64,000 nt of DNA from Fistularia commersonii (Eukaryota > Chordata > Actinopteri > Syngnathiformes > Fistulariidae), in assembly GCA_037954325.1 (NCBI GenBank), contig JBBMNZ010000035.1:1988501-2052500 (forward strand). Direction: 5' to 3'. The translations under genes were made by a program, and so were the position numbers. The notes under the pieces were generated by a model. That model saw only the letters and a list, made by a program, of their open reading frames with translations, ran no database searches and was not told where the DNA came from. Within the stretch, counting starts at the first letter, position 1; each line of letters begins with the position of its first letter. Below, in pieces: positions 23,210 through 35,600 of the stretch.

Positions 23210-24994
23210 ATGGCCACCAAACGTAAGAAAATCACTGTGATGGCTTGGTGTGAATTACGGCACTTAGCGAGCGCAGCTGTCGGGGGGGGGGGGAGGAAGT
23301 TAAATAACTAGGATTTTGGTCCACAATGAGAGAGATTGATGTTGTTTTCGAGCACAAACCTGAAGGAGCCTCGGTGATCCGGAGTCACCGCTGGAGCTTT
23401 TGGACCTGAAGGTGCAAAACTTCAGGTGTTTGAATGAAGGGAAGCCAATCTGTTGCTTCAGCTTTATTCAAATGTGTGTGTGTGTGTGTGTGTGTGTGTG
23501 GAGAGGTGGAAATTTAATACGTGCACTGGAGGGTGTCTATTTTACTATAATTTCTGACACATGAAATTTCCCTTGCTAAATTCTTTGCTAATAATACATT
23601 GGACTTTTCAGCCAATCCCTGTTGCCGTTGCTTTTTGTGCAAAAGCTATCGTACTAATTGCATTGGAAAAAAACACAGCGCGCGCGCACACACACACACA
23701 CACACACATATGATCCACCACTCAAATCCAGTCCTATTATTCAGTATTGTGATCTATTGTTTTGATCAAGTTACGTAATTTCTGGACTATTGAGCGCACC
23801 TGAAGATAAGCCGCACCGGCTAAAAGTAAATAAATAAGTATGTGTTTACATATATAGGCTTTACGGACTAAAAATAACTAAATAAATATATGTGCACATA
23901 TATAGGCCGCACCTGCAGGCGTCCACGTTGTAATATGAGATATTTACACAGAAACATTTTTTTTTTTACATTTTAATTAAATACATACGGTTAGCATCCA
24001 CAAATACGTACTGGAAAGACTTTTTTTTCCAAACACGGCTGATGAAAAAAATTGAAAGATGAATAAGACAAGGAAAAGTCCATCCATTTTCTATCCCTGC
24101 TTTGTCCTGATCTCGGTCTTAAAGTCGTCTTCTTTGGTGTCGGAATGTGGAAAAAGTAGCATCTTATAATCCGGAAATGATGGTCTTATGACCCAGTACT
24201 ATCAGTACCAATATGTCCAAAGTATTTAAAAACCCTCCCCATGGACACGCAATAAGATACTTTCCTGAGTACTTGTCAGGAGTACAAACATCAGCATCAC
24301 CTGATGAGATGACACTGTTTGCTCAGTTTACTCATTGTTACTCATTTTTAATCTGAATACAAGGATTCCACTTTATAATAGGCAATTACAATAATTTTGC
24401 ACTATAATATCAATAGTATGGTGACCCTTGATAACTGCTTTTGTTCTTCAACTTGATGTTTTTTCATTCAAAAAATTGCAAGGGCTTGTTTTTTAGCACA
24501 GGGCTCGCGCTAAGCAGTTTTGAGGGTTACATAACTTCATTAGCTAGCCATTCATGCTAATAATAAGTGTATCACCTGTTGCTATGAACCTGTAACTTAA
24601 GTAGGAATCTTGGTATTTTCTTTTAAATGCAGCTTTCTTTTTGCCGGCAGTCAGCAACTCTTCTGTGGTCTCATTGTTTGCTGGTTTCCTCCTGTAAAAG
24701 CCAAAAGTGACTTTTGTTTCTGGTTTACTTTTTTCAAGGGCTAGCTTGTGCTAGCTGGCATGTGAAATGGCACGAGAGTTAAATGTAGCAGTAAGGCAAA
24801 GATGGAAACAGTCATTTTTGTAAATAAGATTCGGATGGTCGAATGAAAAAAATTAAAAAATTAAAAAAATTTGTACCAAGAAAGATTTTCTTTGCGGACC
24901 CATAAAAAATGATCCGCGGACTGGTGCCGGCCCGCGGACCGGGGTTTGGCAACCACTGATTTAGAGTAAAGACTATAAGAGTAGTCTTGCAGCG

Positions 24995-25034
<40 letters not shown>

Positions 25035-25540
25035 GACTCTCTGACACATTCATCCAGATTCCTGCTTTTTACTCATAACAGCAAAAACTAATGAAATAAT
25101 CAGAAATCAGGAGAAGAAGCGTCTCATACTGAGGAAAATTACACAGCACTCATCTTGATCTTCAATAATCAATTGCATTGATTTCCACCTGATCAGCGGC
25201 GTCCCCCCCCATCGTCTAGTCTGATATCGCTTCTTCATTTTTTCACTCGCAGCGTTTGAAAAAGAGATTTTATGTGAATAGAAAGATTATTTTGGGAAGG
25301 GCGAAAAAAACATCTAAATTAAGAATAAACTGAACTTTTAATTAATTGAGTAAATTATTCGCACATGTGTATTTCCCCTCCATTATATATTCTAAAACAA
25401 CACACGCATATTTATACCACTCTGACTACAACATCAAAACAACCATTTATTGTTTGGTCGCCATGGCAGCGAGAACAACACTGCTTGGAATAATTTGAGT
25501 GCAATGAAAGATTGAGCATTTCCCTTCTTCCAAAAGGAAC

Positions 25541-25586
<46 letters not shown>

Positions 25587-26589
25587 ATCCGCTCTAGCTG
25601 TGGGTGTGGTGGTTTTCTCGTCATTCCTTTGTTCGCTCTTGTTATCGATGAATAAAACCCGTCCCGTTTGCCCGCCGCGTCGACTGTTGCTCCGGCAACG
25701 GCCTCAGATCTGCCGAGTGGAGGAAAGTAAACAAACAAACAAACTGATCCATCTCTTTAAAAAAAAACAGCCTGCAACGGTATGCTTACTTTCCACAGAC
25801 AAAGTTATTTTCTCTTTTTAGAATAAATAACACACCCTCTGGGCTAAAGCAGCTTTAAGCCAAAGGCCTCGGCCTTAAACCTCCACGTCTTCCGTACTTC
25901 CTGTTTGTGATGCGCAGTTGTGGACCTGGTGTACTGGCGGGACATGAGGAAGACGGGGGTGGTCTTCACCGGCCTGGTGGTGGGCCTGGCCAGCCTCTTC
26001 CAGCTCAGCGCCATCACCGTCCTCGCCCACGTTGGCCTGGGCGTCATGTGCGTCACCGTCCCGCTGCGGCTGTATTACAAGCTGCTGGAGCTGCTGCGTT
26101 GGAATCCCGGCGTGCACCCATTCCAGTGAGTGTGTGTCAGAGGGACCGGGCTGTGCACCGACACACACATTTATTATCTGACAGATCCTTGATTTAAAAA
26201 AAAAAAAAAAAATCTGCATTTGAATACTGATCATTTTCTGTTTCAAAATCAGAAAGTTATTATTGATTGTGTTTGCTGACATATATATATCTATTACCTC
26301 ATCATTTTTTGTTTGTTCAATTGAAAAAAACTTGATCGTTTTCACACTCATAAAAAAACATTAAATTCTTAGATTTCTTAAAGTCAGAATGAAATGATCG
26401 ATAAGAGAAAAAAAAGGAAATAAAAGTGCAAAAATAAAGGAGGTGAAAGTGAGTTGGACCCCCTGGAGGATGAAGTATTAAGGTATATGGGTGCAATACT
26501 GCCCCCTTGTGGCGAAAAGTGGTACTACAATTAGTGCTTCGAAATGATCCTGTATTTTGCCTTTCAATCATTTTTACAGAGATGTGTCT

Positions 26590-26623
<34 letters not shown>

Positions 26624-28629
26624 CCGTCCCACCTCAGGTCGTACCTGACCTATGACAGCTCTCTGACAGATAAGGAGACGGTGGTGCTGGTGGAGGAGGT
26701 GGTCCTGCTGGTGGCCTTCGCCGTCACGGAGCTCAAACGTCTCCTTTTCATCGATAACATGATGGACTCCTTTAAGGTAGAAGTCGTAGGACAGTTCGGT
26801 GTTGTCACAGAGGATCAGGGAAATCAGGAAAAACCAAGAGCAGGAGGATTCATTTATCAGGTTTAATACATTTAATGCTAAGGAATCATAGATTCTTAAT
26901 TTTGGTTATATGGTCAAATAAATTCCAGAACAACCTTTCGATATTCTCACGTGTACTTTCACTTTAGGTTGCTTATGATGACGGTTTTAGGCTCTTATAG
27001 TTGATGAATATTTTATTTTATTTTTGTGTTCATTTTTATGCTTTTAATTTTCATTTCATATGATTTGATACTTTTTGTTGGATTCCATTTCATTTTTAGT
27101 TAATTTTATAACTCATTCTTTATTTCTTAATTATTACACTTTAATTTAGTTTAATTTAACTGAATTTTATTTAGCTGATTAGACATTTTCTGCCAATTTC
27201 CAGTTCATTATTGAGCCAAATAAACAGGTGCTTTATCGCTTATATGCTAAAAATTAACAATAATAATTGTAATTACAATGACGATATAGTACTTATTTGA
27301 TTCATAATTCTATTTGCTTTAATTGTTGATTACAGTTTGTCCTGCTCCTGTACTTGCTGACTTACGTGGGCGTTTTGACCAACGGACTGACTCTGGTCAT
27401 CACCGGTGAGTCACAACCTCTGTCCTTTCAGGGGATTTCCCTCAAACTAGACATTTTAACTGAACTCAGCTGTTAATGCAAACACGTGCGCCCTTCAAGA
27501 AGCATCAAACGAGAGTTTATTCTTGAATTTATAAAACAGAACTCATTTCTGACTGATCTTATTTTGCTTCGAGGCCTATTTTCTGAAACATCTCAACGCT
27601 TGTCGGCAGTTCACAAATTCAAAATAAATCAATGTGTCTTTCAGCGGTGATCGTCTTCTTCTCCTTCCCTCTGCTCTACAAAAAACAACAGGTAAAACAA
27701 CCAGAATCTAGTCCAGGGAATGTCACCGACGAAAAACACCGGTGATGATAACGCACCCGTCCGTCATTCTGACTGCAGGTCAGGATACGGAGGGCCGTCC
27801 GAGCCGTCAAAGGGTTCACAAAGAAAATCAAAAACATGTGAGTAGATGCACGTCTCCCTCGGTGTCAGTTATTCTTTCTGGTAAAGTGTGGAAAGTTGAG
27901 AAGATAGAAGGTTTAAGCCCAGCAGGTTCACTTTTCTTCTGCAGAGGTTTGTGAATATTTTTGTAATACCACTTTCTGCCACAAGGGGGCAGCATTTCCC
28001 TGAAAGCCTCACACTGGCTACACTTCACATTGGAATCTGTACTTTCTTCCCCATTAGGCTTATTTAATACCTTTACTCGCTCTTAAACTTCATTTCAAAT
28101 GAATAAATATTAACAGAGCGTTGCTTAAAATGCACAATAAATGGACTCCAGTTATCTAGCGCCTTACACTAAATAGCATTCAGCCATTCACACACCTGTG
28201 GCATATGCGAAGCGCTAACTATGTCCTATATCCTATGCGCTAACAATGTAACTATGGGGATCTTCCAACTGGAGGGGGACCCAGCTCTACCAAATGAGCC
28301 ACATGATATTGTTTTCATAGCGTTGTTGCTGTTTGTAAAAGTACTTGAGTGAAAGTGCAAAGCTCGTACATGTCAGTCAAAACAAATCCTGCCCCTAGTG
28401 GCCAAAGCAGGTACTGCAACAACAACCTCCATGTGAATCAGATGCTGTGACATCCTTCCCCTCACATTTCCTTCTACGTCCTGTAAACATGATGCAAACT
28501 GCCCTCTGCAGATTCCTCAGCCTGTACCAGAAGGTGAGGCCCCCATCCGCTGGGGCCCCCGCCTCCCCGAAACCCGCCCCCGCTGCTGGGGCCCCGGCCG
28601 CCACCAAGCAGAAGGCCAAATCCAAGTAA
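23210..28629 (+). CDS. rtn2: Reticulon family protein, short isoform, RTN2-like
   Basis: Reticulons bend and stabilise tubular ER membrane. Exons are 23210-23222, 25918-26125, 26638-26776, 27336-27405, 27645-27691, 27779-27837 and 28512-28629; phases join into 217 residues. Internal lengths of 208, 139, 70, 47 and 59 bp are typical of reticulon genes. The protein starts MATKLVDLVYWRDMRKTGVV, and its reticulon-homology domain has two hydrophobic hairpins (about residues 17-61 and 121-155). Landmarks include HPFQSYL, ELKRLLFIDNMMDSFK, TYVGVLTNGLTL and PLLYKKQQ. The tail is Pro/Ala-rich and ends KAKSK, fitting a KxKxx ER-retrieval signal. RTN2 is favoured by VVFTGL and by the adjacent ppm1n, but other paralogs cannot be fully excluded. 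I see no exon for a long N-terminal isoform. Confidence 0.9.
23773..24190. mobile_element. Putative non-autonomous DNA element in rtn2 intron 1
   Basis: The left end reads TTACGTAATTTCTGGACTAT and the right end, reverse-complemented, reads CATCATTTCCGGATTATAAG, so the ends are inverted repeats. Internal ATAAGCCGCACCGGC and TATAGGCCGCACCTG motifs recall a common fish element with AAGCCGCACC repeats. No transposase is visible. Confidence 0.45.
24880..24960 (+). mobile_element. hAT-like element end
   Basis: TGGTGCCGGCCCGCGGACCG followed by GGGTTTGGCAACCACTG resembles the right end of a hAT element. I could not find the matching left end, so it is a fragment. It lies in rtn2 intron 1. Confidence 0.45.
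26590..26622 (+). repeat. (TG)n tract next to rtn2 exon 3 acceptor
   Basis: The TG run ends about 15 bp before the CCTCAG acceptor at 26632-26637 and takes up the position of the polypyrimidine tract. Only a short TACCCGTCCCACC pyrimidine stretch separates them. Confidence 0.9.
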
Positions 28630-28664
28630 CGTGTCGTCGGCGTTGTTGAAAGTGCAGGTTTTTT

Positions 28665-28695
<31 letters not shown>

Positions 28696-29814
28696 TTTGT
28701 TTTTTTTTTTTTTTTGAAAACCGACAGAATGCGCCGGCCCTCCGCGGGGCCGCTCATTTCCGTCTCATCCGCTCCGCCGACGCAACATCTAATTGACCCT
28801 GACAGCCGGGACAGAGCTGCTATTCACCGAGGAAGAGGAGGGGCCAGCTGGCCGCGAGGGGCGCGATTTACCAAGATGCTTTCTTCAGAATAACCGGTTA
28901 GCACATCTTCTGCAGGCAGGGACGGCACAGGAAAACACCCGCTTTCACTTAGTTTATCTTCTCTTGCAGAAAGCGGCGTGTTTTTGCAGAATTATCCACG
29001 ACGCCGCGAAGGAGCGCTATCAGGCCTCGTATTAGAAAGCTGGACGAGCTGACAGGAACACCATCGGGCAATTAATATTTACAGTTCAGCTACGTTGAAG
29101 TATTTGGATTGGTTTCACGACATGCAGCTTTAACGAGGCTTACATAAGCAACGACGGCGCCCTTCATAAAAACTGTTTAATGAGGACAAAGACAATTAAC
29201 GGCTTCAGCTCCCGGTTTGGTTAGTTCACGCGGTTCCTCCATGGCCAGCTACGTCCGGCAGAAATAAACCAGGAAGCGCCTTTCGCAAGAATCACCGTTA
29301 CCGATGATGATGTCTCTGTTTTTCAACCTTTTATTTCACAACGCAATGATTTCATGAGTCTCCATGGAGACACGCGAGATAGATTTGGGTATTCTGCAAT
29401 TTGTCAACTGCAGATAGCGGGAGGCTAGCTTTGCGGCATGCTATGCTAACTCGGTTGCACACTCAACAGGAGTGAAATACATAAAACTTCCTGTCTTATG
29501 TATTCCTCCCAACAAAGGTGTCAGCAATCTTCAACTTAGGTGTCTCTGTATCCTGCAAAGGACTCACTTGTTGCAATTCCTCGAATTTCCGCCGAACGTT
29601 TTACCAATATCAGTCGAATCCCGATTTATGACGACGATACGCCTCGGCCGAGAGCAGCAGGTCCGGGTGGGAGGGAGTTTTCGCTTACTTTGCCTTACTG
29701 CCATGTCTTAAGGAGCTGGAGACGTTTCCGGTAATGTGACGTCACTTCCCCCCGTTTTGTAAATGTTTCTAAGCATCAGACTGTGGAAAGGATTGGTGTT
29801 TATAAGACCCTGCA

Positions 29815-29849
<35 letters not shown>

Positions 29850-30038
29850 GAACAGGAATCTATCCCATCATAGGGATAGGCCCGTCCTGCTAAAATGCTA
29901 TGTGCTAACAGCTGATACCACTGTCTAAAATCAGTTAAATCACCATCACTGTTAGTTTTAGTGTCTTCTTTTCTTTGAAGCTCTGTTGTCCATGTTTTTT
30001 TTATGCACATTCACGACTTAGACTGTGAAAATCTGCTC

Positions 30039-30044
30039 AATAAA
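30039..30044 (+). terminator. Probable poly(A) signal of rtn2
   Basis: TGCTCAATAAAGTTGTCAC contains a canonical hexamer about 1.4 kb after the stop codon at 28629, followed by a GT-rich stretch. An earlier AATAAA at 29263-29268 could also serve. The inferred 3' UTR is 28630 to about 30065. Confidence 0.45.
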
Positions 30045-30769
30045 GTTGTCACTCATGTCGTTCTTGATCCTTTTGTTTGTTTATTTTCATGATCTTAGTA
30101 GCATCTCTTATTTTGAATAGGAGAGATGTGTGTGACATACTGAAATATATTAGGCATTATATAAATCTGGTTGTCTTGTATTGTTTTTCTCTTTATATTT
30201 TAGAGTCAATGATCCGGGAGTTTCAACAATTTGAAAATGTTTTACTTATAATTATGATTGTTTCCCGTCCTGTCATTTCTGTTGGATTTAAGTTAATTTA
30301 ACCATTGATTTTTTGTTGATAATTTCTTGATGATTTAAATTGACATAACAGGTCAAATAAAAGCCATTTTTAAAGAAATTGGTCTTCAACAAAAAAAAAA
30401 CTTTCCAAATTTTTCCTGATATTTTACGTTTTTTTTTAATGCCAATTTATCTAATTTTACAAACCCAGGTCTTCATCATATAATGTCATGAAATATAATT
30501 TCTATTTTATACTTTGAGATAGGATCGTCTTTTTCATTTTTTTATCTTTTTGCAATCATTCAACATTTTTTTAAAAATACATTTTAAAGCTTTTCTAAAG
30601 GTTATGGGGAAATTCCCCCCACCTGAGGCTACACTTCCATCTTTGGCCACTGGGTGTCGCTGTTGCACAGCGACAACTCCTTTACTACCGGCAGAAACCC
30701 AGAAGCCGTGAAGATTGAGGCGCTGATAAATGAAACTTGACAAAAATATTTTCCCCATTAGTGATTGGT

Positions 30770-30800
<31 letters not shown>

Positions 30801-31859
30801 ACTCACGCACACGTATTGTCCATGCAAAATGTGAGAATCAGAGCCTTCAACGTGACCTTGGGATGAATCTTCCTTTGACATCGTCTACATGTCTCACAAA
30901 TCCAGATCGTCCAGATTTTTATCTGTCTGATAATTCACAGCTGTTAAGGAGCTTCTTTGCCTCTTTTAGCCACTTTTGTGTGCCATTTTTTACTTTTCGT
31001 TGCAGGTCTGCACCCACCGCCGGGCCACGTGCCCACAGAGTTTACGACTTTCAGTAAACAAAAATTTTCCCGGGGAAAAACAGCTCACAATCCCAGCGCC
31101 GTGCCCTCGGGGCATAACCCCCCCCAAAACGTCATGTACATGCACTTAAATCCCCGCAGAAGAAAGAGCTCCGCGACTCCAGAGTCGACGAAAGTGAAGC
31201 CTCGACAGCGAAAAACAAAAATAAACCGCCCACAGCGTGAGTTTGTTTAGTAAAAGATAACGCACTCCGGCTGTACTGACACAGGCGTCCCATTTACATG
31301 ATTAATATCTAAAGCTTGTGCTAAAAAAGCAACGTGTCAAAACATCACGCCGGCGGATCACCGGGATGGGACAGGAGCTCCTTGTTTAATCCCTCCATGG
31401 TCTGCGGAGAGAGCGCCGGGTCTCGGCGGACCCAGACGCCTGGTTTCGGGCTGATACGCGGAAGGGAAACGCTATCACGTTTTATCTTTAGCCGCCTGGT
31501 TGAAATTTGGAGGATTATAGCGGTCGCTGCTGCTAATGTACCGCGCAGAGGCAGAGGAGGTGAGTGTTTATCTGATTCCTATGCATCATTTTCAATTCCT
31601 GCCAGACACTTTGATACTCACATTCACCAAAAGGAGGCCTGAAAGCAAAATGTTTTGATTGGTTGGCAAAATTTCCATGATTTGAAACTTGAATGGGAAC
31701 TGGCTGCTTTTCAAAATAAAAGTTGTTGTAGTACCAGTTTCAACCTCAAGGGGGCACTAGTTACCCATGTTTAAGGTTTTTGTATTTTTGCTGATGGGAA
31801 AAAAATGCGTCCATCTTATAATTCATTAAGTCATTCGGCGTTTATATGGCTTCGCTAAA

Positions 31860-32030
31860 ACTGAAGTCCACAAGGTCGGGGTTTGGGGTGGGGGGGCGAC
31901 AAAGGCCGCAGCCTATCCCAGCTGTCGTTAGTCGAGGGGTGGGTTCACTCCGGACCAATCACAGGGCCACATTTAGAGACGTGCAACCATTCACCCTGTC
32001 ATCCACACATCAAACTCCCATTTTTTCTCA
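31860..32030 (+). repeat. SINE-like dispersed repeat fragment
   Basis: GCAGCCTATCCCAGCTGTCG, then GGTGGGTTCACTCCGGACCA, then ACAGGGCCACATTTAGAGAC and ACCATTCACCCTGTCATCC follow the order of a very common fish repeat. It is a partial, diverged copy. Confidence 0.55.
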
Positions 32031-32123
32031 TGCTATGCGTGAAAATGTGTGTAAACACTGAGGCTGGCCTTTTCCCCCTGCCTGCTAAGCTAACTGAGGC
32101 TAGCCTCCCTGCGGCTGGGAGAG

Positions 32124-32139
32124 TCGCCCCCTAGTGGCC
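32124..32139 (-). promoter_or_regulatory. CTCF-like motif
   Basis: The minus strand reads GGCCACTAGGGGGCGA, a full match to the CTCF core. It lies between the converging rtn2 and nectin genes. Confidence 0.4.
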
Positions 32140-32621
32140 GTGGAGGGAACTACACCCAGGAATGCGGACCTTGTCCCCAAACCGGGAGAAAAAAAGGTGA
32201 GATGTAGTAGAAAGCAATGAGAGGGAAATCAGAAAATTAGAAAAAGAAATTGTATTATGAAAAAGACAGACAAAAAATACTATTTTAAATTAGTAATTGC
32301 TTTTCACGCACATTAAGTAAAGATGAACCGGTCCCGGTTTAGTCTGGGACAAACGTTATTTCATTACATTCCCGCTAAAAGGTGATTTCCTTTGTTATTG
32401 TTAGTTTTTCCCGCGAAGCTCCATCCTCAGAGTTCACGCCGCGCCTCCTGGGAGCGCAGATAAGGCCGTTCCTCCCGAAGCTGAACTATTCTTTTAATTA
32501 AGACAAATAACATTTTCACGCAGCTGTTCCTTGGGTGAGGAAGGAGGCCCTTGGCCCGCCGAAGGTCGGATTCCTCCGGGCGGTGGACGGCTGCTCGGCC
32601 CCCCGAGTCCCGGACCGACGA

Positions 32622-35600
32622 TCAGACATAGTGCTCGCGGTGGTTAATGTAGACCCTGTCCCGCCCGCTCTGATGGCACACCCACTGCAGGCGGGAGGGG
32701 CTGGGCGGTCCCGCTCGGATCGCCGCCGCCGCCGCCGCCGCCGGCTGCTGCTGCTGCTGCTGCTCAGACCGGAGCTCGGCCCTGCGGCTCTGGTTAAAAA
32801 CCACCAAAGACATTGTGACGTCATTGATAGAGACTTGTCTCAGGTCACCATCAGGGCGAGGCTATGAGAAACACACACACACACACACACACACAGTGAT
32901 TTTACGGTGAATTAAAATCTAAAAATCCTTCCAAAATAAAAGGCTGACGAAAGATGAAATCAACCATCGTGAGCTAATAGAACTACTGTATACATCCAAT
33001 CCATATTTCCAAATACACCATATATATTCATATTTTGTAGATTTTTTTTCCCCTAAGATTGACATCAAATATGCAGCTAAAACGAAGTAAAACAAAAACT
33101 AAATTAATTGAATTAAAGTAAAATAAAATATTGCTTAGATTTTAAATTGAATAAAAAAATTACATATAAATGTGAATTCAAAGTTACCAGCAGGTGGATT
33201 CAGAATTTCGGTTATAAATGTGAGCATAACGGACCTGCTGGTTGTCTGATTCTCAGGTGTTTATAACAGGGCTGTCAAAATTAACGCAAATCACGATTAA
33301 TCGAGCTGCACGATTAATTCGATTAATTTATCTTTAGTCAAAATTAACTCAGATTAATCGAACACAACTTTAATCGTCTCATAGCCCTTGATTTCCAGCC
33401 TTAATTTTCCCGTCCTCTCCCGGCTGACCGAGCTACCGACGTGCTCGCCGAAGAGGGGGCGGGGCTTACCTGACAGAGCCAGGCCACCTGCGAGGCGTGC
33501 ACGCCCATCGGGACGGCGGGCGCCCTCTCCGAGTAGGGAGGCGGCGGTTTGTGCGTGGGAGGGAGTTCGATCCTGCGGAGATTTTTCAAAAGGAGAGAGG
33601 GATTCTGTAGAAACATGTCATATGTTTCGCGGGGTGATAAATTGGAATGAAAGAAAACAGAGGTCATGGTTCGCTGTCGAATGAAATGACATCTTGAAGA
33701 TGCAACAACTCAATACAAAAAAACAAAATTCACTGAATGCTATTATATAAACAGTTTTACACAGAGGACATTTAATCAACCTTTTTTCCAATTTCTCTGC
33801 ATTTTTTTTTAAGTTTCATATTTAATTTAGATGTTTGAGACCATTTCTTTCTAATTTATTTTTTCCTATTGACTGATTTATTTTAGTTTTTTTTTGTTTT
33901 TTCTGTTTTCTTTTTAAAAAAAAAAACAGTCACTGCCTCCAGGTTATAATTTTTCTTCCCCCCCATGATTTAATTTTCATCTTATTTAAGTATAACCTTT
34001 CAATATTGTCGTGACAAGTTGTTAGTTCAATAAATAAAGATTTGTTGATGGGTTAATTCTTTTTTGGTAGAGCTTTTGTGATAAAAGTTTAAAAATGATA
34101 AAAGTTATATTCGTGTCCAATCCAAACATGTACTTCCGGCAGTGGCCACTAGGGGGCGTAACGGGCCGCCTGAACCAGTGCAAAACTGCATGAAAAGCGC
34201 AGTTTAAAAGTTAAATGTTATAAAAATCTTTTCAAGAAGTTTTTATTTGGCAACATTAGAGAGCAAAAATGCATCCTCTGAGAATTTGCATCGTGGAAAA
34301 TGTAGGATCCTGCGGTTCCAGCTGGACGAGTGACATCACCGCTTATTTCCACTCCGGAAAATGGCGGGTTTTAATCCACGTGAGAGGATAATCCGGACTC
34401 GAGTCAGGTTTAGGGGGTTTAACGCTATCTGTTTGTTTAAGAGTGTTGAACCTTAAACCATAAAAGGGTTTCAGCCTCTCGACGACTGCTATGACGGCCG
34501 CGGGGGGAAAAAACGAATCCTGGGTTCCTGTGTGACGCTCGCCGAGAGACACTTTCGCTTCTTTTCTAAAAAGGTTTTCGGTTCAAGACGTGACGGATCC
34601 GTCCTTTTTTTTCACAGGCTTTCTTTGCAAACTCAAATTCAGGCGAGAGACAGATGGAAAAACGTGGTCCCTTCGCAGATTTCGACAAGTCAGCAACGTG
34701 TTAGCGATGGGTTCTAAGGAAACGTGATATTCGCAGGGAAATTAAATCAAAATTGTGAATACATGAGTTCAGATATTAGCTAGAGAGCAGGAGGAAATTA
34801 GCTTTTATATTTATTTCAAGAAATTAGGAGACGTTCCGTGAAAACGAAGAAATATAAAAAGTTTGAAAATGGACTCAAGGTCTCGAAGAAGTCAGTGATG
34901 TGTAATTAAAAAAAAAAGGAAAAAGGAACGTAAAAAAAAAAAAAAAGAAATTTAGATTAAATTTAAATTTCATGAGAAAAACACAGAAATAAATGAGCCT
35001 GAAGTGGACTGAGAAGCCAGCAGTATAAAAAAAAAATACATAAAAAAAAATTAAAAATATCAACATATTCCTGAAAAATCAGCAGGAAATTGAATCAAAG
35101 AAATTATCTTGAGTAAATTTATAACTGCATCAAGAATGACTTCAAAAAATATACTTTATCAAGAATGAAAATCGACTCAAGGTCTCAAAGAAGTAAGCGA
35201 TGTGTAATAAAAAAAAAGAAAACGTAACGTAAAAAAAAACAAGGAAATTTAGATTAAATGTAAATTTAATTAAAAAAAAAACAGAAATAAATGAGCCTGA
35301 TGTGGACTCAAAGATGCCAGCAGTATATAAATAAATACTTTAAAAAAGAATCAAAAATATCAACGTATTCCTGGAAAATCGGCAGGAAATTGAATCCATG
35401 AAATTATCTTGAGTAAATGTATAACTGCATCAAAAATGAATTAAAAAAAAATAAATGATCAAGAATGAAAATGGAGTCAAGGTCTCAAAGAAGAAAGCGA
35501 TGTGTAATAAAAAAAAAAAGAAAATGTAACATAAAAAGTAAATAAAGAAATTTAGATTGAATGTAAAATTTCTCAAAAATTCATTTAAAAACCAAAAATA

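Larger units (their letters stand above)
30066..32621. other. Tail-to-tail spacer and probable 3' UTR of the nectin EHYV isoform
   Basis: The minus-strand part next to 32621 should be the 3' UTR of the alternative nectin transcript, but I could not identify a convincing minus-strand poly(A) signal. The region holds a (CA)n tract near 30773, a SINE-like fragment near 31860 and CTCF-like motifs. No supported ORF is present. Confidence 0.4.

Noticed and set aside
31334..31642. Plus-strand 102-codon frame downstream of rtn2
   Set aside because: No similarity to a known family, no splice or promoter context, and composition like the flanking spacer.
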